Below, piece after piece: positions 13,201 to 25,848 of a DNA stretch of 64,000 nucleotides (position 1 is its first letter; the number at the start of each line of letters is the position of its first letter). The stretch is from Dasyornis broadbenti (lineage: Eukaryota > Chordata > Aves > Passeriformes > Dasyornithidae). The DNA lies in NCBI GenBank assembly GCA_013397935.1, contig VZRN01004719.1, forward strand, positions 1,658,487 through 1,722,486. Direction: 5' to 3'. The position numbers were made by a program, and so were the translations under genes. The notes beneath the pieces are model-generated. The model saw only the letters and a list, made by a program, of their open reading frames with translations, was not told the DNA's origin and searched no databases.

Positions 13201-13979
13201 ATTTGCTTCCAGCTAAGTGGAAAAAGTGGCACACAAGTGATAGGAGGCTCATTCTGACACACTTAAATATCTGCAGAGCTGTTTCAACCTTGGATTCCCA
13301 GCGTTCTCTGTGGTTTCCAAAGTTTTCTATTTCCTTCAGCCTAGATAACAGCATAAATCAGACAAAAGTTGTGTACTGAATACAGTGGTTACAAAGGCAC
13401 ATGCAATGCATAGTTCTGCTACTGTGTTGGGGTCCCACTCTCCAAAAGTGTTTGGAAGCGCTGTGCTACGTAAGCACACAAAGTCAATGGGACCAAACTG
13501 ACTGATAAATAAAAGTACCCTTTGTTCTTGTGTGTAGCTTGAAAATCTCTTTTGAAATTTGAAGTTTTATGGTACATTTGACCTTTAATGATGGCAGTGA
13601 TTTAATGTTCCACTGAAAGGTGGTTATTGAGGTGGAGTGTCCATGTATCTAGGACACTCTGACTCTTTGTTACTGAGCAATACCATTATTTTTAGGTAAG
13701 AAAAGCCTTCTTTAGCAGCTTCCCAGTGTGGTGTTTCTTGATGGAGATGCTAATTTCCTAGAGAGAGAGCTCCAGGAACAGAGCCTTTAAATATTGATGA
13801 AAATCAGGAGCTGTACCATCTCTGAAAAGAGCCAGGCAAAGATGAAATGGCAACATAAAAATACACTTAGCATCCTAGAACTGCAAGCTGCTCTGGGTCT
13901 GTCTGGGGTCAGGCCAGTTCGCTGCCCATGTTCAGCTGTAAATATCGATCACGGCAACACGTCGGTGCCATGCAAGGGC
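7296..13979. other. Non-coding region between ERV and CpG block
   Basis: No supportable gene, RNA gene or full-length repeat is visible. Open frames are at most 115 codons and overlap on both strands. The sequence is AT-rich with short palindromic AT stretches, for example around 7666-7700. Distal regulatory DNA for RAMP3 could lie here, but nothing in the bases alone identifies it. Confidence 0.55.
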
Positions 13980-14269
13980 TGCAGGTGGGCTAACACAGGT
14001 GGCCCCCCAGCTCCTCATGCCTTCACCCCCACCGCCAGGATGTTGTGATAGGAGGGGAGAAGCTGCTCTCGCTCTCAGGGCAAGGGGTGAAGAGTCCCTG
14101 AATCCTCGGACACTTAAGGCCAGAAGCTTCCCCGTGCGGAGTAGGGGCCTTCCCCCTAAACACCCACCCAGACCGGCGGGTTGGGAGCGGCATCCTTCCT
14201 GCCGCGGCTTTAGGAGGACCGGGAGGCACGGCCGCCCTTGAGAGCCTGCACACACAGCACCCTCACCCG

Positions 14270-14942
14270 NNNNNNNNNNNNNNNNNNNNNNNNNNNNNNN
14301 NNNNNNNNNNNNNNNNNNNNNNNNNNNNNNNNNNNNNNNNNNNNNNNNNNNNNNNNNNNNNNNNNNNNNNNNNNNNNNNNNNNNNNNNNNNNNNNNNNNN
14401 NNNNNNNNNNNNNNNNNNNNNNNNNNNNNNNNNNNNNNNNNNNNNNNNNNNNNNNNNNNNNNNNNNNNNNNNNNNNNNNNNNNNNNNNNNNNNNNNNNNN
14501 NNNNNNNNNNNNNNNNNNNNNNNNNNNNNNNNNNNNNNNNNNNNNNNNNNNNNNNNNNNNNNNNNNNNNNNNNNNNNNNNNNNNNNNNNNNNNNNNNNNN
14601 NNNNNNNNNNNNNNNNNNNNNNNNNNNNNNNNNNNNNNNNNNNNNNNNNNNNNNNNNNNNNNNNNNNNNNNNNNNNNNNNNNNNNNNNNNNNNNNNNNNN
14701 NNNNNNNNNNNNNNNNNNNNNNNNNNNNNNNNNNNNNNNNNNNNNNNNNNNNNNNNNNNNNNNNNNNNNNNNNNNNNNNNNNNNNNNNNNNNNNNNNNNN
14801 NNNNNNNNNNNNNNNNNNNNNNNNNNNNNNNNNNNNNNNNNNNNNNNNNNNNNNNNNNNNNNNNNNNNNNNNNNNNNNNNNNNNNNNNNNNNNNNNNNNN
14901 NNNNNNNNNNNNNNNNNNNNNNNNNNNNNNNNNNNNNNNNNN
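14270..14942. other. Assembly gap (673 N)
   Basis: A run of 673 unknown bases interrupts the CpG-rich block. The true gap length may differ. GC-rich promoter and first-exon DNA is often lost from bird assemblies, so the RAMP3 transcription start and possibly its true first coding exon may be hidden here. Confidence 0.99.
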
Positions 14943-15045
14943 TGCCCATTGCCGAGGGGAGCCCCCAAACACGGCACAGGGCGCGCAGGCCCCAGCGATC
15001 TCACAAACTTCTAGCGTTAATCAGGCTTTCCGTCTCGGACCCCGC

Positions 15046-15055
15046 ATGGATTCTG
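15046..15055 (+). CDS. RAMP3: Candidate RAMP3 first coding exon (Met-Asp-Ser-)
   Basis: ATGGATTCTG is followed directly by a donor GTGAGG at 15056. It ends with one base of a split codon, exactly the phase needed by the microexon at 31813, and the join yields Val. The start has G at +4 but C at -3, so its context is only moderate. The frame stays open upstream to the gap, so a longer first exon starting inside the gap is equally possible. With this start the protein would have 142 residues against 148 in human RAMP3. The implied signal peptide is short, with an Asp at position 2 and a weak hydrophobic core, which is why confidence is low. Confidence 0.35.
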
Positions 15056-16498
15056 GTGAGGTGTGTTTAGCTCTTGGGGAAGGTTTTTTTTCCTGCAGAC
15101 TGAGGGACTGATTCGTGTTAGAGTAGTTGAGTTCCACGCACGTAGTTATCATGCACAGGTATCCTTCAGCTCTTTCACTTAAGAGTGCCTCGGCTGCTAG
15201 AAAAACTATATTATTGTTCCTTGCCAGGTAGATTGCTTCAGAGCTCTCAGATTTAATGTGTTGCAGTTGTCAAAAGTTGCCAGAAGTCAGTTCCAATCTT
15301 CGTCGCTCAACGTGAACTCAGAGATGTAGTTGATTCCCTGTAAGTCACACTTAAGGGTCAAAAAAATCAGGCCTGGTACCTTTGGAAGTATCTGAGGACT
15401 TCAGAAGTTTGTTTGCTTTTTTACACCCCTTCCAAAGTACAAAACTGGTAAACATTGCATGTGTTTCCATGAGAAGACTCACAAATAAATGGACAGTTGT
15501 ATTGACAGTGTTCAGTAGCAGCATCCTTACCTGGTCTGTCAAAAGAATGACATGTCCTATGTATAAGTTTTCTGATTCTCTGTGGCTTGAGGACTGCTAA
15601 AGTCTTACCTTAGTTGCTCAGATTTCTGTTATTCCCCAGCTGAAAAGGAATCAAAAAGATTGCCAACTTGTCTTGACACGTGAAAGATTTATGCAACCTT
15701 GAACTTAGGGAACTAGGCAGTTATCTTTTTGTATGGGGAGATGTCTTGATGCTACTATGATTTTTGCAAAGCAAAATTGCTCACTGGAGATTTTTTTTCA
15801 GATATTGAGTAGAGTGAAGGACAGTGTCCATGTGGCTCAGGAAGCTACAGAAAGACATTTTTCACCAGAGGCACAGATAAATCAATTGTGGTAGACATTT
15901 TCAACTGTGCTACTTCCATTTGTAATAGAATAACACACAAACAAAAGATTTTTAAGGCTATCTGTTAACTGATAATGCATTACTTTTGCTTAGGATTGGA
16001 AAGGGCAGATATAGTCAAGAGCTAATGACATGAGACTGATTTTGTAGTAGAAAAGCCCTCAAAGTTCTATGATGTGAAGTCAGGTTTTTAAATAGGAAAA
16101 GCCTAAAGTGTTAGAAAACTAAATTTCTTCTTTGAGAATACACAGTTTTAATACCAGTTATTTTGGAAGGATTTTTACTTTAATTGCATGGCCATTCCTA
16201 ATGGCTTCTTTTGATTAACCAGAGACCTGTGACCTCTCTCATTATGGTAAAATTCTTGCCGCAGTTCCTCAGTATTAGCTCACTGAATGCAGTTGGGAAG
16301 CCCATCTGGGTGGGCACTGGGACTGTCCTTCTGCAACCTCAGACCACTACTTTTGTAGCCTTGCGGCTAGGACTCTCGACACACTGTCACTGTGCAGAGC
16401 TGCCTGCTGTGCTGTCCATCCTTAGTGAGGATGGCAAAAGAAGGCAGTGTGTTCACTCAGTGATGGTAGGAGAAGTTGGATTTGCCACGTGTGCGGGT

Positions 16499-16512
16499 TG
16501 TGTGTGTGTGTG
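16499..16512. repeat. (TG)7 microsatellite
   Basis: Seven perfect TG units on the + strand, within candidate RAMP3 intron 1. Confidence 0.85.
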
Positions 16513-18247
16513 GAGGGGAAGGAATGCATTGGCTGAGGTACCTGGTACACAGGCATGTCTTCAGTTCTCCTTCCCTGTGAAGTGCTGATTACATCCAGAA
16601 TGGGTCAGAGCTGGAAACACCAGCTGTCAGGTGAAATCCTCTGCTTTGCTTAGCAGAGCTGTAGATACTTAGAAGACACCTCCTAACTGTGGAATCTTAG
16701 CACCTAAGGAATATTCTAAGAAATAATGATGTATTCAGCATCATACTAAATTCTCTTATTCTACTTCTGTGTTTGGAAACTGAGGTAAGAAGAAGCTTAA
16801 GGGCTAAATCATGACTTTTAACAGACAAAGTGGGTTTTTTACACAAGTCATTGTTTTGGTATCCCTGGCCAAATGTTTCTCCTTCATTCTTTATATAACA
16901 CCTGCGTTTCAGTGGTACTATTCGTATTTGAGTTAAAAGATGCTACCAGAGTAAAGCTGGGTATTTTTAAAAGTTCTAGAGAAATCATTCTCAGTATATT
17001 TGTATAAACTCATATCAAGAGAGATGGTGTGATTCTTATCTGGAGCAGTTCTCATATGCAGATTTCAAAGATTGTAGGTTTTTGCATTTCATAATCCTGT
17101 TTTCACAGGGGTTAGCCACACTTAGTGCTTTGGTCAGAGGTGAGCAACTGGACGGTTGGAAAGCTGGAAACAGAGCCTGGTCCCAAGTACATTTTTACTT
17201 CTATTTTAAATACTATACCTCATCTGCAAACAATAAGGAAAAAGCTGTGTATAAAAGCCCAGATTCTGTGAGGTCCTGAGCTCCCCTGGTGTGGAACATG
17301 GCATCTGTAACTCCTGGAGAGTTTGGATTCCAATGATAAAACAAAAAAAGCCAAACCAACAGGAAACAATTTTAGTGGGTTAAAGTTTGAAAACCAAATC
17401 AAGGGTTTTTTCCCCACTATTTTCTTAGGAACATATCATGCTGTTCTGCAGCTGCAAAGGGTGGAACAAAGAAAGGGAATACCATTGTATGAGTTCTGAA
17501 TTTAATAGACCCAGGCGAGTGTGTGTGTATGTAAAACAAATAAACCTTTGCAAAACAGAACATCTTATTCTGAGACAGACCACAGAGTTCTAACAAAAAC
17601 ACTTCTCTACCAAAACCATACTTCATTTACTAAAGACATGATTTTCCACATGAAGGCAGGCAGGAGTCCCCACTAACATCCATCCTGAAAGCAAAAGTGT
17701 CTGGTGTAAATGCAGCCTCTGTTCCAACTTGCTGTAGGATCCTGGCATTCTTCCCACCACCCTTCACCTGTTTGTGTCTCCTGATTCTTTTATTCGGGAA
17801 GGTGTTGCCCCTTTCCTAAGGTCTGCACGTTCACCAGGACACAGGTTCGTAGCAGTGCCCTTGAGAGGGTGAGCGGCAGGACTGTCTGTGTGGTGGCAAG
17901 TGGACTGCAGGTGGTAGCACAGAGCATGGAATGCCATCTCCAGCTGGTTTGGTCCCAGCCCCCAGGAGGAATGGCACTCCGTCGCTGAAGGTAACTCCAG
18001 ATTGAATGTATGGAGGAGAGGAAGGCCTTTTTAAACCTGGTTTACAGCAATGAGATCTAATCCTGGAAACTGTCTAGCTAGTAAACTCTTGCTCCTGGGT
18101 TAGTAAGATCTTGCTATCTACATTGTGGTTAATGTTTTAAATACCTTTGGTGTCTCAGGGCTTTGCCTTTAGGTTTATTTTAGTCGAACTTGTGAGGCAA
18201 ATCACCAGAGGCTGTGGAGATAGACAAGTACTGCTGTAGGTGCAGAT

Positions 18248-18262
18248 ACACACACACACACA
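18248..18262. repeat. (AC)7 microsatellite
   Basis: About seven perfect AC units on the + strand, within candidate RAMP3 intron 1. Confidence 0.85.
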
Positions 18263-21200
18263 TGGTTTTAAAGAAGGGATCTTGAGCATGAGGTCGGGGG
18301 AGCTATGGGAGGTTTTGTCAGTTGAGTTGTGTTTCAACATTGCACTACCAGTAGTTTTTGTACAGTTTGTGTTTCAGTTTCTCCCACCTATCTGCTGGTA
18401 GCTGAGGTGATTGATGGCTTGAATTGCAGACAAGTGAACCAATTTGCAGTTTGTCTTACCAAGGGAAAAAAATGCAGTGAGTGGTCCCTTACAAAACACC
18501 GTTTGCTACCATCGGTGTCCTGGCTATTGAAATTAGTACTTGAGAGACACAAGAAGAAAGCAAACTGTGTTCTCATTTAGGGCTCAGAGAGAGATTAATT
18601 TTCACAAACATAATGAAACCCGTTTTAATTCACACCTTTTTAGTTTAGTGAAAGCTGTCAAATGAACCATTTTATTTCAGAATAGGATTGTAGAAGTGTA
18701 TTATTTTGTGTTTTATGAAAACAGCCTGTGTTTTCTCTAAAACAAGAATCTCTTCACAGCCAGGCTTGCATTGAGATAAACTGGAAAATATAAGTGGAAA
18801 AAACTGACATTATTTTAATGTGACTGTGTATGTAGAGCAACCTAAAAGCTGTTTGCAGGACTCCTGGGTCATGCGTTGGAATGTGCAGGTATGAGGAAAG
18901 AAGGGAGTAGCAAAGTGGAATGGGAGAAGGGTGCCCTTTCAGAAGTTTTTAGGCTTAATTGCCCTTCATATATTGGCTTCCCTGAAACCAGTCTGAAAAG
19001 AGGAGAAATGCAGTTGCACTGTTAGAAATGGTCTGAAGGCTGAAGAAGATCCGTCTTTGTCTTCAGAGCAGCTTAACGTGGTCTATCGTATTGTCTTGGA
19101 CAAGGGGCATGTCTGCATAAGAGCCCAAGGACTCCATTTATCTCAGGAATTTTGCCTGTATGGAGACAGATTGATGGCCTTCTGCAGACGGGATGTCACT
19201 TGCTCCCCCATGCTCTGAGCCAGGGGGACTCTCACCTGAAGAGGAAGATGTGGAAGGCACTGCTGGGGCCCTTGCAGAGCACCAGCCTGATGAGAGCACA
19301 TCTTGTTTGCATCTAACCAGATTAAGCTGGGTGAGCAAAGGATTGTGCAGAAGCACTGGGCCATACAATAAAGCATCTGTCTTAAGATTTTCACACTCTA
19401 ATAAATGTGACTGATTTGCCCTTAGTTTGTAGAGCATTGTCTGGGGAAAAACGTTATGTGGGCAGTGTCAGAATAAATAGTATAATTAACATTGGCCAGT
19501 AATGACTGTCACTTCTCGAGTGAAATCATTTTGTTTCCAAATGTCACAAGTGACGGATTTTTTTGCATCCTTTTGTGTCCAGAGAGATTGATGCCAGAGG
19601 CTTTAATCATTATAAAATATTACTGCATTGTTGTTGTTGAGTCAAAATACATAGTTTGAGATTTGACAGGGTGTGCAGCCTTTGGTCTGTGTGGCCCCCC
19701 TGCCTTTAGCAGAAAGGGGAAGAGATTTCACAGCCGTAGAATGATGTGAAGAGATGGGGAGATACTGGGACAGTAAATGGAACCTCACAGAAGTCATTCA
19801 AGTGGTTATCAACAGGACACAAATCTCAGGATTCAGCCAAGACTTCAGCACTTGGACTTAAGCTTTGGTGTGTAATCTTCTCTCTTGCTCACCCTCTGTG
19901 ACTGCAGAGTGTCCTCAGGGCTGTGAGGAAATTGTTCCCCTGATGTGGTGGCGTCAAGGCCGTGTGGCCGCTTGCAGTTGTCTCATCATTTGAAGAGCCA
20001 TGGCTGTCTCTGGGGTACCCAGACACACTTTCTGTAGCTTTGGAGTGGATGTGGCCCTTTGCCTGAAGGGGATCTCAGCCTTTGCATCAGGGTTTTGCTG
20101 TCTGGTAGCCACATGGGAATCTCTCTTATGGAAGAGATTTTCTTTTCATAATTGTTTTGGACAAGTGGCTGCAAGTGTAATGCTGTCCTTCTGCATCTCT
20201 TGGGTCATGAGCTGCTCCTGCTTTACTCCTCATGGATCTCCATGCACTGAGAATATAACTGGTCCAATTTAATATTAGAAGAGGTTTCTTTAAATGTATT
20301 TAGCAATGTGTACAGTAAACTTACATTGATAGAGCATTAAGCTTATGTTTTCAAGAGAAATAGAAAAAAAAATTGTTTTGGCTTTCAGTGAGATGATCAA
20401 AGCTTGTATTTCTATGGAGTCATCAATTGTCATTCAGTATATGTGAAATCTTCCCTATTCCTATTTTATTTTTAGAAAAGCACATCAATATATAGTTTTT
20501 TACAAGCTAAGTACGTATTTCAAGCTAACTCAAAGTCAGAACTTACTATATTGTGTTAAAAAATAATGTAAATCTCTTATTTTTGACCAGTGGACCTAGA
20601 GTAGATTTGCATTCAGGAAAGGGAACCTTTGCCATTAGTAAATGTGGCTGCTGAACCTACATCCAGGGCTATGTTTAGGGTGGGAATTTTTTACCATGAA
20701 ACATTTAGTGATGCACAATGAAGTAGAGATAGTGTTGCTGGAATAACCATCGGTCCAGTTTCTGTTTAACTGGCTGCAGTGTACAGCAGAAACAGCAAAA
20801 AAGATCAATGTGAAGCAAAGGTCTAAAGAAAATTAAGCTTCTCAAAATAATTGTTTTCTTTCTGTATTTTAAGATTTTTGGAAAGAAATGTTAGTGCTCT
20901 TTTCTTGGATTTAAATATTTTTAAAAATGGGGAGGGGAATCTCCCTCTGTGTAGTAATGTGACATTTTAGACCTCTTATTTTCATTGAGGTTTAGTTAAA
21001 GTAGGTTCTGTCTCCTCTTTGTCTTACCTTTCTGATGGAGCAGTACAGAACAGGTGGAATGTGCACTGCAACACCGTAAGGATGCTTGATGCTGTATGGC
21101 TCATGCTGTTCCATGCTGAATATGCCTGAGCAGCATTTAGGTTTTCTTTTCCTCACGGCTGTTTCATGCTTCATCATGCAGTGATTTAGAAAAAAAAAAA

Positions 21201-21754
21201 TTGTTGGTAGGAACAATGTAAAATAAACACCTCTTGCAGGAAACGGATTCTTCCAGTCTTGAAATCTACACTGGAAATGTTTATGAAGAATATCTGTCTT
21301 TTTTAGTAGATGTTCTAGGCTTGGTACAGAAATTATTGTGAAACCTTCTTTACCTCATGCTACAAAGGATCTGGAATATTTGAGGGATTCCTTCTGGCCT
21401 CAGATTGTACCACTCCACAGCTGTATAAATAAATTAAGATCTTTATAACTTCATGAGTAAAATAACTGTTGATACATTTGCAAAACTAGAGGGAGGGGAG
21501 TACTCATCTACTCCCCTTTCTACTTATTTCTTGCATGACTCCAAAATCCTTAGGAAGATTTCCCTCAGGCTTTAGGTGAAAAATTTTGCCCACCATATGA
21601 GAGCAAAGCCATGGAAAATATTAGCCTAAGAACATCTCTGAGACTATGAAAGCAGGCAGATTTAGGTAAACTTTTTTGCAGGCCTGCTGATGATGTTGGA
21701 GCTAAACAAACCCTGATGTTCTGTAGATGAACAGAAAGTAATGAACACTGTTCA

Positions 21755-22624
21755 GTCAAATCCGCTGCTGGCCAAGGCTGAGCCCATCAGTGACGGTGGG
21801 AGCACCTCTGGGTCTGTGTAGTTAAGATGGGGGAAAAAAGCTGCTGTGGAACAGCAGTTGTAAGAGGGAACATGTGAGAGAAGCAACTCCGGTCAGTGCA
21901 GAAGGAAAGGGAGGAGGTGCTCCAGGAACCAGAGCTGAGATTCCTGTGCGGTCTGTGGTAAAGACCAGGGTGAGGCAGCTGTGCCTCTGCAGCCCATGGA
22001 GGACCATGAGGGAGCAGAGATCCACCTACAGCCCCCGTAGGGCCCCACTCCCAAACATGAGGATGCCCAAAAGAGGCTGTGACCCCGTGGGAGGTTTGCA
22101 CTGAAGCAGGCTTTTGGCAGGACCTGAGACTCCATAGAAGGACCCACACTGGAGAAGTTCATGAAAAACTGCAGCCTGTGGGGAAAACTCATGCTGGAGA
22201 AGTTTGTGGAGCGCTGTCTCCTGTGGGAGGGACACAGCACTGGAGCAGAGGAAGAGTGTGAGGAGTCCTCTTCCTGAGGAGGGAGGAGTTACAATGTGTG
22301 ATGAACTGACTGCAGACCCCATTCCCCATCCCCCTGCATTGCTCCAGGTGGAGAAGGTAGACAAATTGGAACTGAAATTAAGCTGGGGAAGAAGAGAGAG
22401 GTAGGGAGAAGGTATTTTAAGAATTGGTTTTATTTCTCATTGCCCTACTTTGATTTTATTTGGCAATAACTTAAATTAATTTTACCAAGATGAGTCTGTT
22501 TTGCCCAGGATGGTAGCTGTTAAGTGGTTTCTCCCTGTCCTTGACCCATGAGCTTTTCATTATACTTTCTCTCCCCTGTCCAGCTGAGGAGGGCTGTGAC
22601 AGAGCAGCTTGATGGGCACCTGGT
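21755..22624 (+). mobile_element. ERV LTR, songbird type, 3' end truncated
   Basis: A G+C-richer block of about 870 bp in AT-rich intron. Its centre (about 21950-22260) is made of degenerate repeats of a unit resembling GTGGGA..GACCCACACTGGAGAAG. It is followed by a T-rich R-like region whose expected poly(A) signal is mutated (GGCAATAACTT near 22462), and a U5-like tail containing GTCTGTTTTGCCC and a CAGCTGAGGAGGG stretch. I recognise this arrangement as a common passerine LTR. The last bases that normally complete such an LTR are missing after GGGCACCTGG, so the 3' end is truncated. The left boundary is approximate. Overlapping frames on both strands are by-products of the repeats. Confidence 0.7.
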
Positions 22625-24473
22625 GGTATGATTTATCCCGATAGATTGGCCTCAATTTCCTATGCCAGAATCTGTTACTTTGCAGTTTCCTATACACCTG
22701 TATACACCTCGGAAAAACTACAGTGTGCAGGAATTATGCTGCCATGCAAGGATCTGTTTTCAGTGTTTATTCCTTGGAGCAAGGATGTACTTGTAAAGAG
22801 CAACTCACACCTATGATGAGCAGGTACATATATAGCAGCATATGTAGACATGTGAAGCTCTGAAATTTTGTTAGTGTTTTATTGTTTTTGTGAGTTCTTC
22901 ATAGCAGCGTGTCATTTAAAATATTCTGTGGTCATGTAGGTGAGTATCCAGGGCTCTGGAACCCTGGAAGTTGAGCTGGGCTACTGAAGAAGAGCAACCC
23001 ACATTTGAATGGTAAGGGCAGCTTAATATTTCCATGGTAGGCATTGAATTGAAAGAAAACATGACTTCACTGGAATCATGTTGATGTAATGCCTCAGCAT
23101 GGCATGTAACAGCATTAGGAATCTGTGAGAGGAGTACATGCAGCATCAAGAGAAGGTGGATGTGCAGGGCGGGGATTTTTGTTGTCTGATCAGAATAGAA
23201 AAAAATATTTTCCCAGACCACCTATGATGGTAGTATCTTGATTTGAATGTTCTGTCTGTCAAGGCAAGAAGGAACTTTAAATGTCTTCAAGTATCCCATG
23301 GTTTTAAACACTTCCTCAGGAGGGAGTGTGCAGTGACCCTTGTCTGTGAAATCTTCATGGGTCATTTCCACTTCCCAAAGTTATTAAAAAAAAAAAGAAA
23401 AGGTTGCTTGTCTTCTCTTTCAGGCTACTCCACAGGACCAAACTGGAGCCTTTATTGGCCTTGAGGGACTAGTGTCTTACACTCTTTCACAGGTGGTTAG
23501 CTGTGGAATAAAGTCTCTATTGTGCTGACTTTTTTCTTTATTATAGGGATACCTTATGTCATACCACATTTTCTTTTGTGTTTTCCTGCCTTTTTGACTA
23601 ACGACAGGCAGCCGGGTTGCAATAATGAGCAGCCATTAGATCAGATATGTGCTTCCAGGTGATCAGGTGGTAGAGTGTCAAACTGAGGTCGTGGATGCAG
23701 ATGGCCAGCTTCAGGGGCTGTCACAGTTCTCATGTGGTCTGGAGTGTGTGTGTCTCCCAGCAATAATTGTAAGCTATCTCACTGTTGAGGGGAATGAATC
23801 AGAATTATGTTGCCTCATTAGCTGATGTACCTTTCCCATAAATTGCACAGCCGACACATTTCACAGTTATCTTTTGGGCAGAGAGATCATGCTCTTCAGT
23901 TGCTTTGGTAACATTTTCTGAGAGGAGATAGTAGTGAAATGGGTACTAGCACCAGATTGCGGCTGGCTCACACTCTAGTTAAGTGTGATTCTGGTTCCTG
24001 CTTGTGACCTTAGGTGGATTTCTTACTAGTTCTGTCATTATTTCCATAGTTCGTGTGAAATGAAAACCTCAGTAGCAGTACCTCACAAGGCTATAGTGAA
24101 CCTGAAGTTTAGGGGGTGAAAAAGCCATTTTTCACTTCTATGTGCTAGAAATGTATTTATCTGTAGTCATAAATCATGAAGAGCTATGGTTTGGTTGTTT
24201 TAGATGTTACACACTTGTGTGGCGACTACTGTACGCCAAGACTCAGAGGACCAGGTCTTGCAGGCAGAAGTTAGATGAAAAGGAGCACAAAGCCTTTGGC
24301 AGGCCTGTAGATAAGTGGTGAATAACAGTCTTTGCCTTAAGTCCTAGGTAACACACACAGAAGTTAATTCAGTGAATTTGGGTTTGTTAGGAAAGCTGTT
24401 GTGCTTGCCTCTGCTGACTGCAGGCACCTCCTGATGTGTGTAATCCTCCGGAACTCTCTTCCTGCTACCTTGT

Positions 24474-24892
24474 ATCATAGAATCATAGAATATCCTGAGT
24501 GGGAAGAGACCCACAGGGATCACTGAAGTCCAGCTCCTGGCCTTGCACAGGACAGCCCCAAGAGTCACACCATGTACCTGAGGGTGTTGTCCAAATGTTT
24601 GAACTCTGTCAGGCTTGGTGCTGTGACCACTGCCCTGGGGAGCCTGTTCTAGTGCTCAGCCATCTTCTAGGTGAAGAACCTTTTCCTAATATCCAACCTA
24701 AACCTTCCCTAACACAGCTTCAGGCCATTCCCTTGGGTCCTTAGTCACACAGAGAAGAGATCAATACCAGCCCCTCTGCTTCCACTCATGAGGAAGTTGT
24801 AGACCACAATGGGGTCTTCCCTCAGTCTCCTCAAGGCTGAACAAGCCAAGTGCTCTAAGCAGCTCCTCGTATGGCTTCCCTCTTCATCATCT
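24474..24892 (-). mobile_element. CR1 LINE 3' end, split by a younger CR1 (part 1)
   Basis: The left edge carries TCATAGAATCATAGAAT, the reverse complement of the octamer repeat that ends CR1 elements, so the element lies on the - strand with its 3' end at 24474. The body has the usual CR1 3' UTR landmarks (AGTCCAGCTCCTGGCC, CTAATATCCAACCTAAACC). It stops in mid-element at about 24892, where a second CR1 in the opposite orientation begins, and resumes at 25849. Confidence 0.9.
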
Positions 24893-25848
24893 GGGCTTCA
24901 GCAAAGCCGTTGACACTGTATCCCACAGCATACTCCTGGAGTAGTCCACAGCTTGGACAGGTGCACCCTTCACTGGGTTAAGAACTGCCTGGATGGCTGG
25001 GCTCAGAGAGTGGTGGTGAATGGTGCTGCTTCCACTTGGTGTCTGATTCTAGTGGGGTTCCCCAGGGATCAGTTTTGGGCCCAGTTTAATATCTTTATTC
25101 ATGATCTGGATGAGGGGTATCAAGTCTTTGTAAATTTGTGAATGACACCAAATTGGATGCAAATGTCGATCTGCTGGAGGATAGGAAGGCTCTGCAGAGG
25201 GACCTGGGCAGGCAGCATCAATAGGTCTGAGGTTCAACAAGACCAAGTGCCAGGTCCTACACTTTGGCCACAACAATTTCATGCAGTGCTGCAGGCAGGG
25301 GATATAGAGTGGTTGGAAAACTGCCTGGTGGGAAAGGACCCGGGGGTGCTGGTCAGCAGCTGAACATGAGCCAGGGTGGCCAAGAAGCCCAGTGGCATCA
25401 TGGCCTATATCAGAAGTAGTGTGGCCAGCAGGAGTAGGGCAGAGGTTGTTCCCTTGTAGTCAGCAGTGGTGAGGCCACACCTTGAGTGGTGTGTGCAGTT
25501 TTGGGCCTCTGGCTTCAAGAAGGACATTGAGTTGCTGGAACATGTTCAGAGAAGAGCAGTGGAACTGATGAAAGATCTAGAGGGTAAGTCCTATGTAGAA
25601 TGGCTGAGGGAGCTGGGGGTGTTTAGCCTGGAGTAAAGGAGGCTCAGGGGAGACCTTATCACTCTACAGTTGCCTAAAAGGAGGTGGTAGAGTCACCTCA
25701 GGGAGGTGGTGGAGTCACTGTCCTTGGAAGTGTTTAAGGAAAGACTGGACATGGCACTCAGTGCCATGGTCTAGTGGACAAGGTGATGTTTGGTCATGGG
25801 TTGGACTCGATGATCTCAGAGGTCTTTTCCAGTCTAATTGATTCTGTG
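24893..25848 (+). mobile_element. CR1 LINE, 5'-truncated, inserted in an older CR1
   Basis: This + strand CR1 starts inside the reverse transcriptase part of ORF2 (frame reading GFSKAVDTVSHS near 24894) and runs to the 3' end at about 25848, with GGTTGGACTCGATGATCTCA just before. Stops and frameshifts break the frame. The catalytic FADD box is degraded to FVND near 25130-25145, so it cannot encode an active enzyme. It interrupts the minus-strand CR1. The four bases ATCT at both junctions may be a short target duplication, although CR1 often makes none. Confidence 0.88.

Larger units (their letters stand above)
13980..15060 (+). promoter_or_regulatory. RAMP3: CpG-rich block, probable RAMP3 promoter
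   Basis: Both sides of the assembly gap are much richer in G+C and in CpG than the surrounding DNA, with many CG pairs in 14030-14269 and again in 14950-15050. This is how a CpG-island promoter looks in a bird. It lies upstream of all RAMP3 exons and on the correct side for + strand transcription. No TATA box is evident in the readable part. The transcription start itself probably lies in the gap. Long frames that cross the gap consist mostly of unknown residues and mean nothing. Confidence 0.6.

Noticed and set aside
13932..15014. Open frames of 228-346 codons on both strands
   Set aside because: They span the run of N and consist mostly of unknown residues; the readable ends show no domain.
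19138..19437. 99-codon minus and 73-codon plus frames over the same bases
   Set aside because: No recognisable domain, frames on both strands, and no splice or promoter context; a gene could not be supported.
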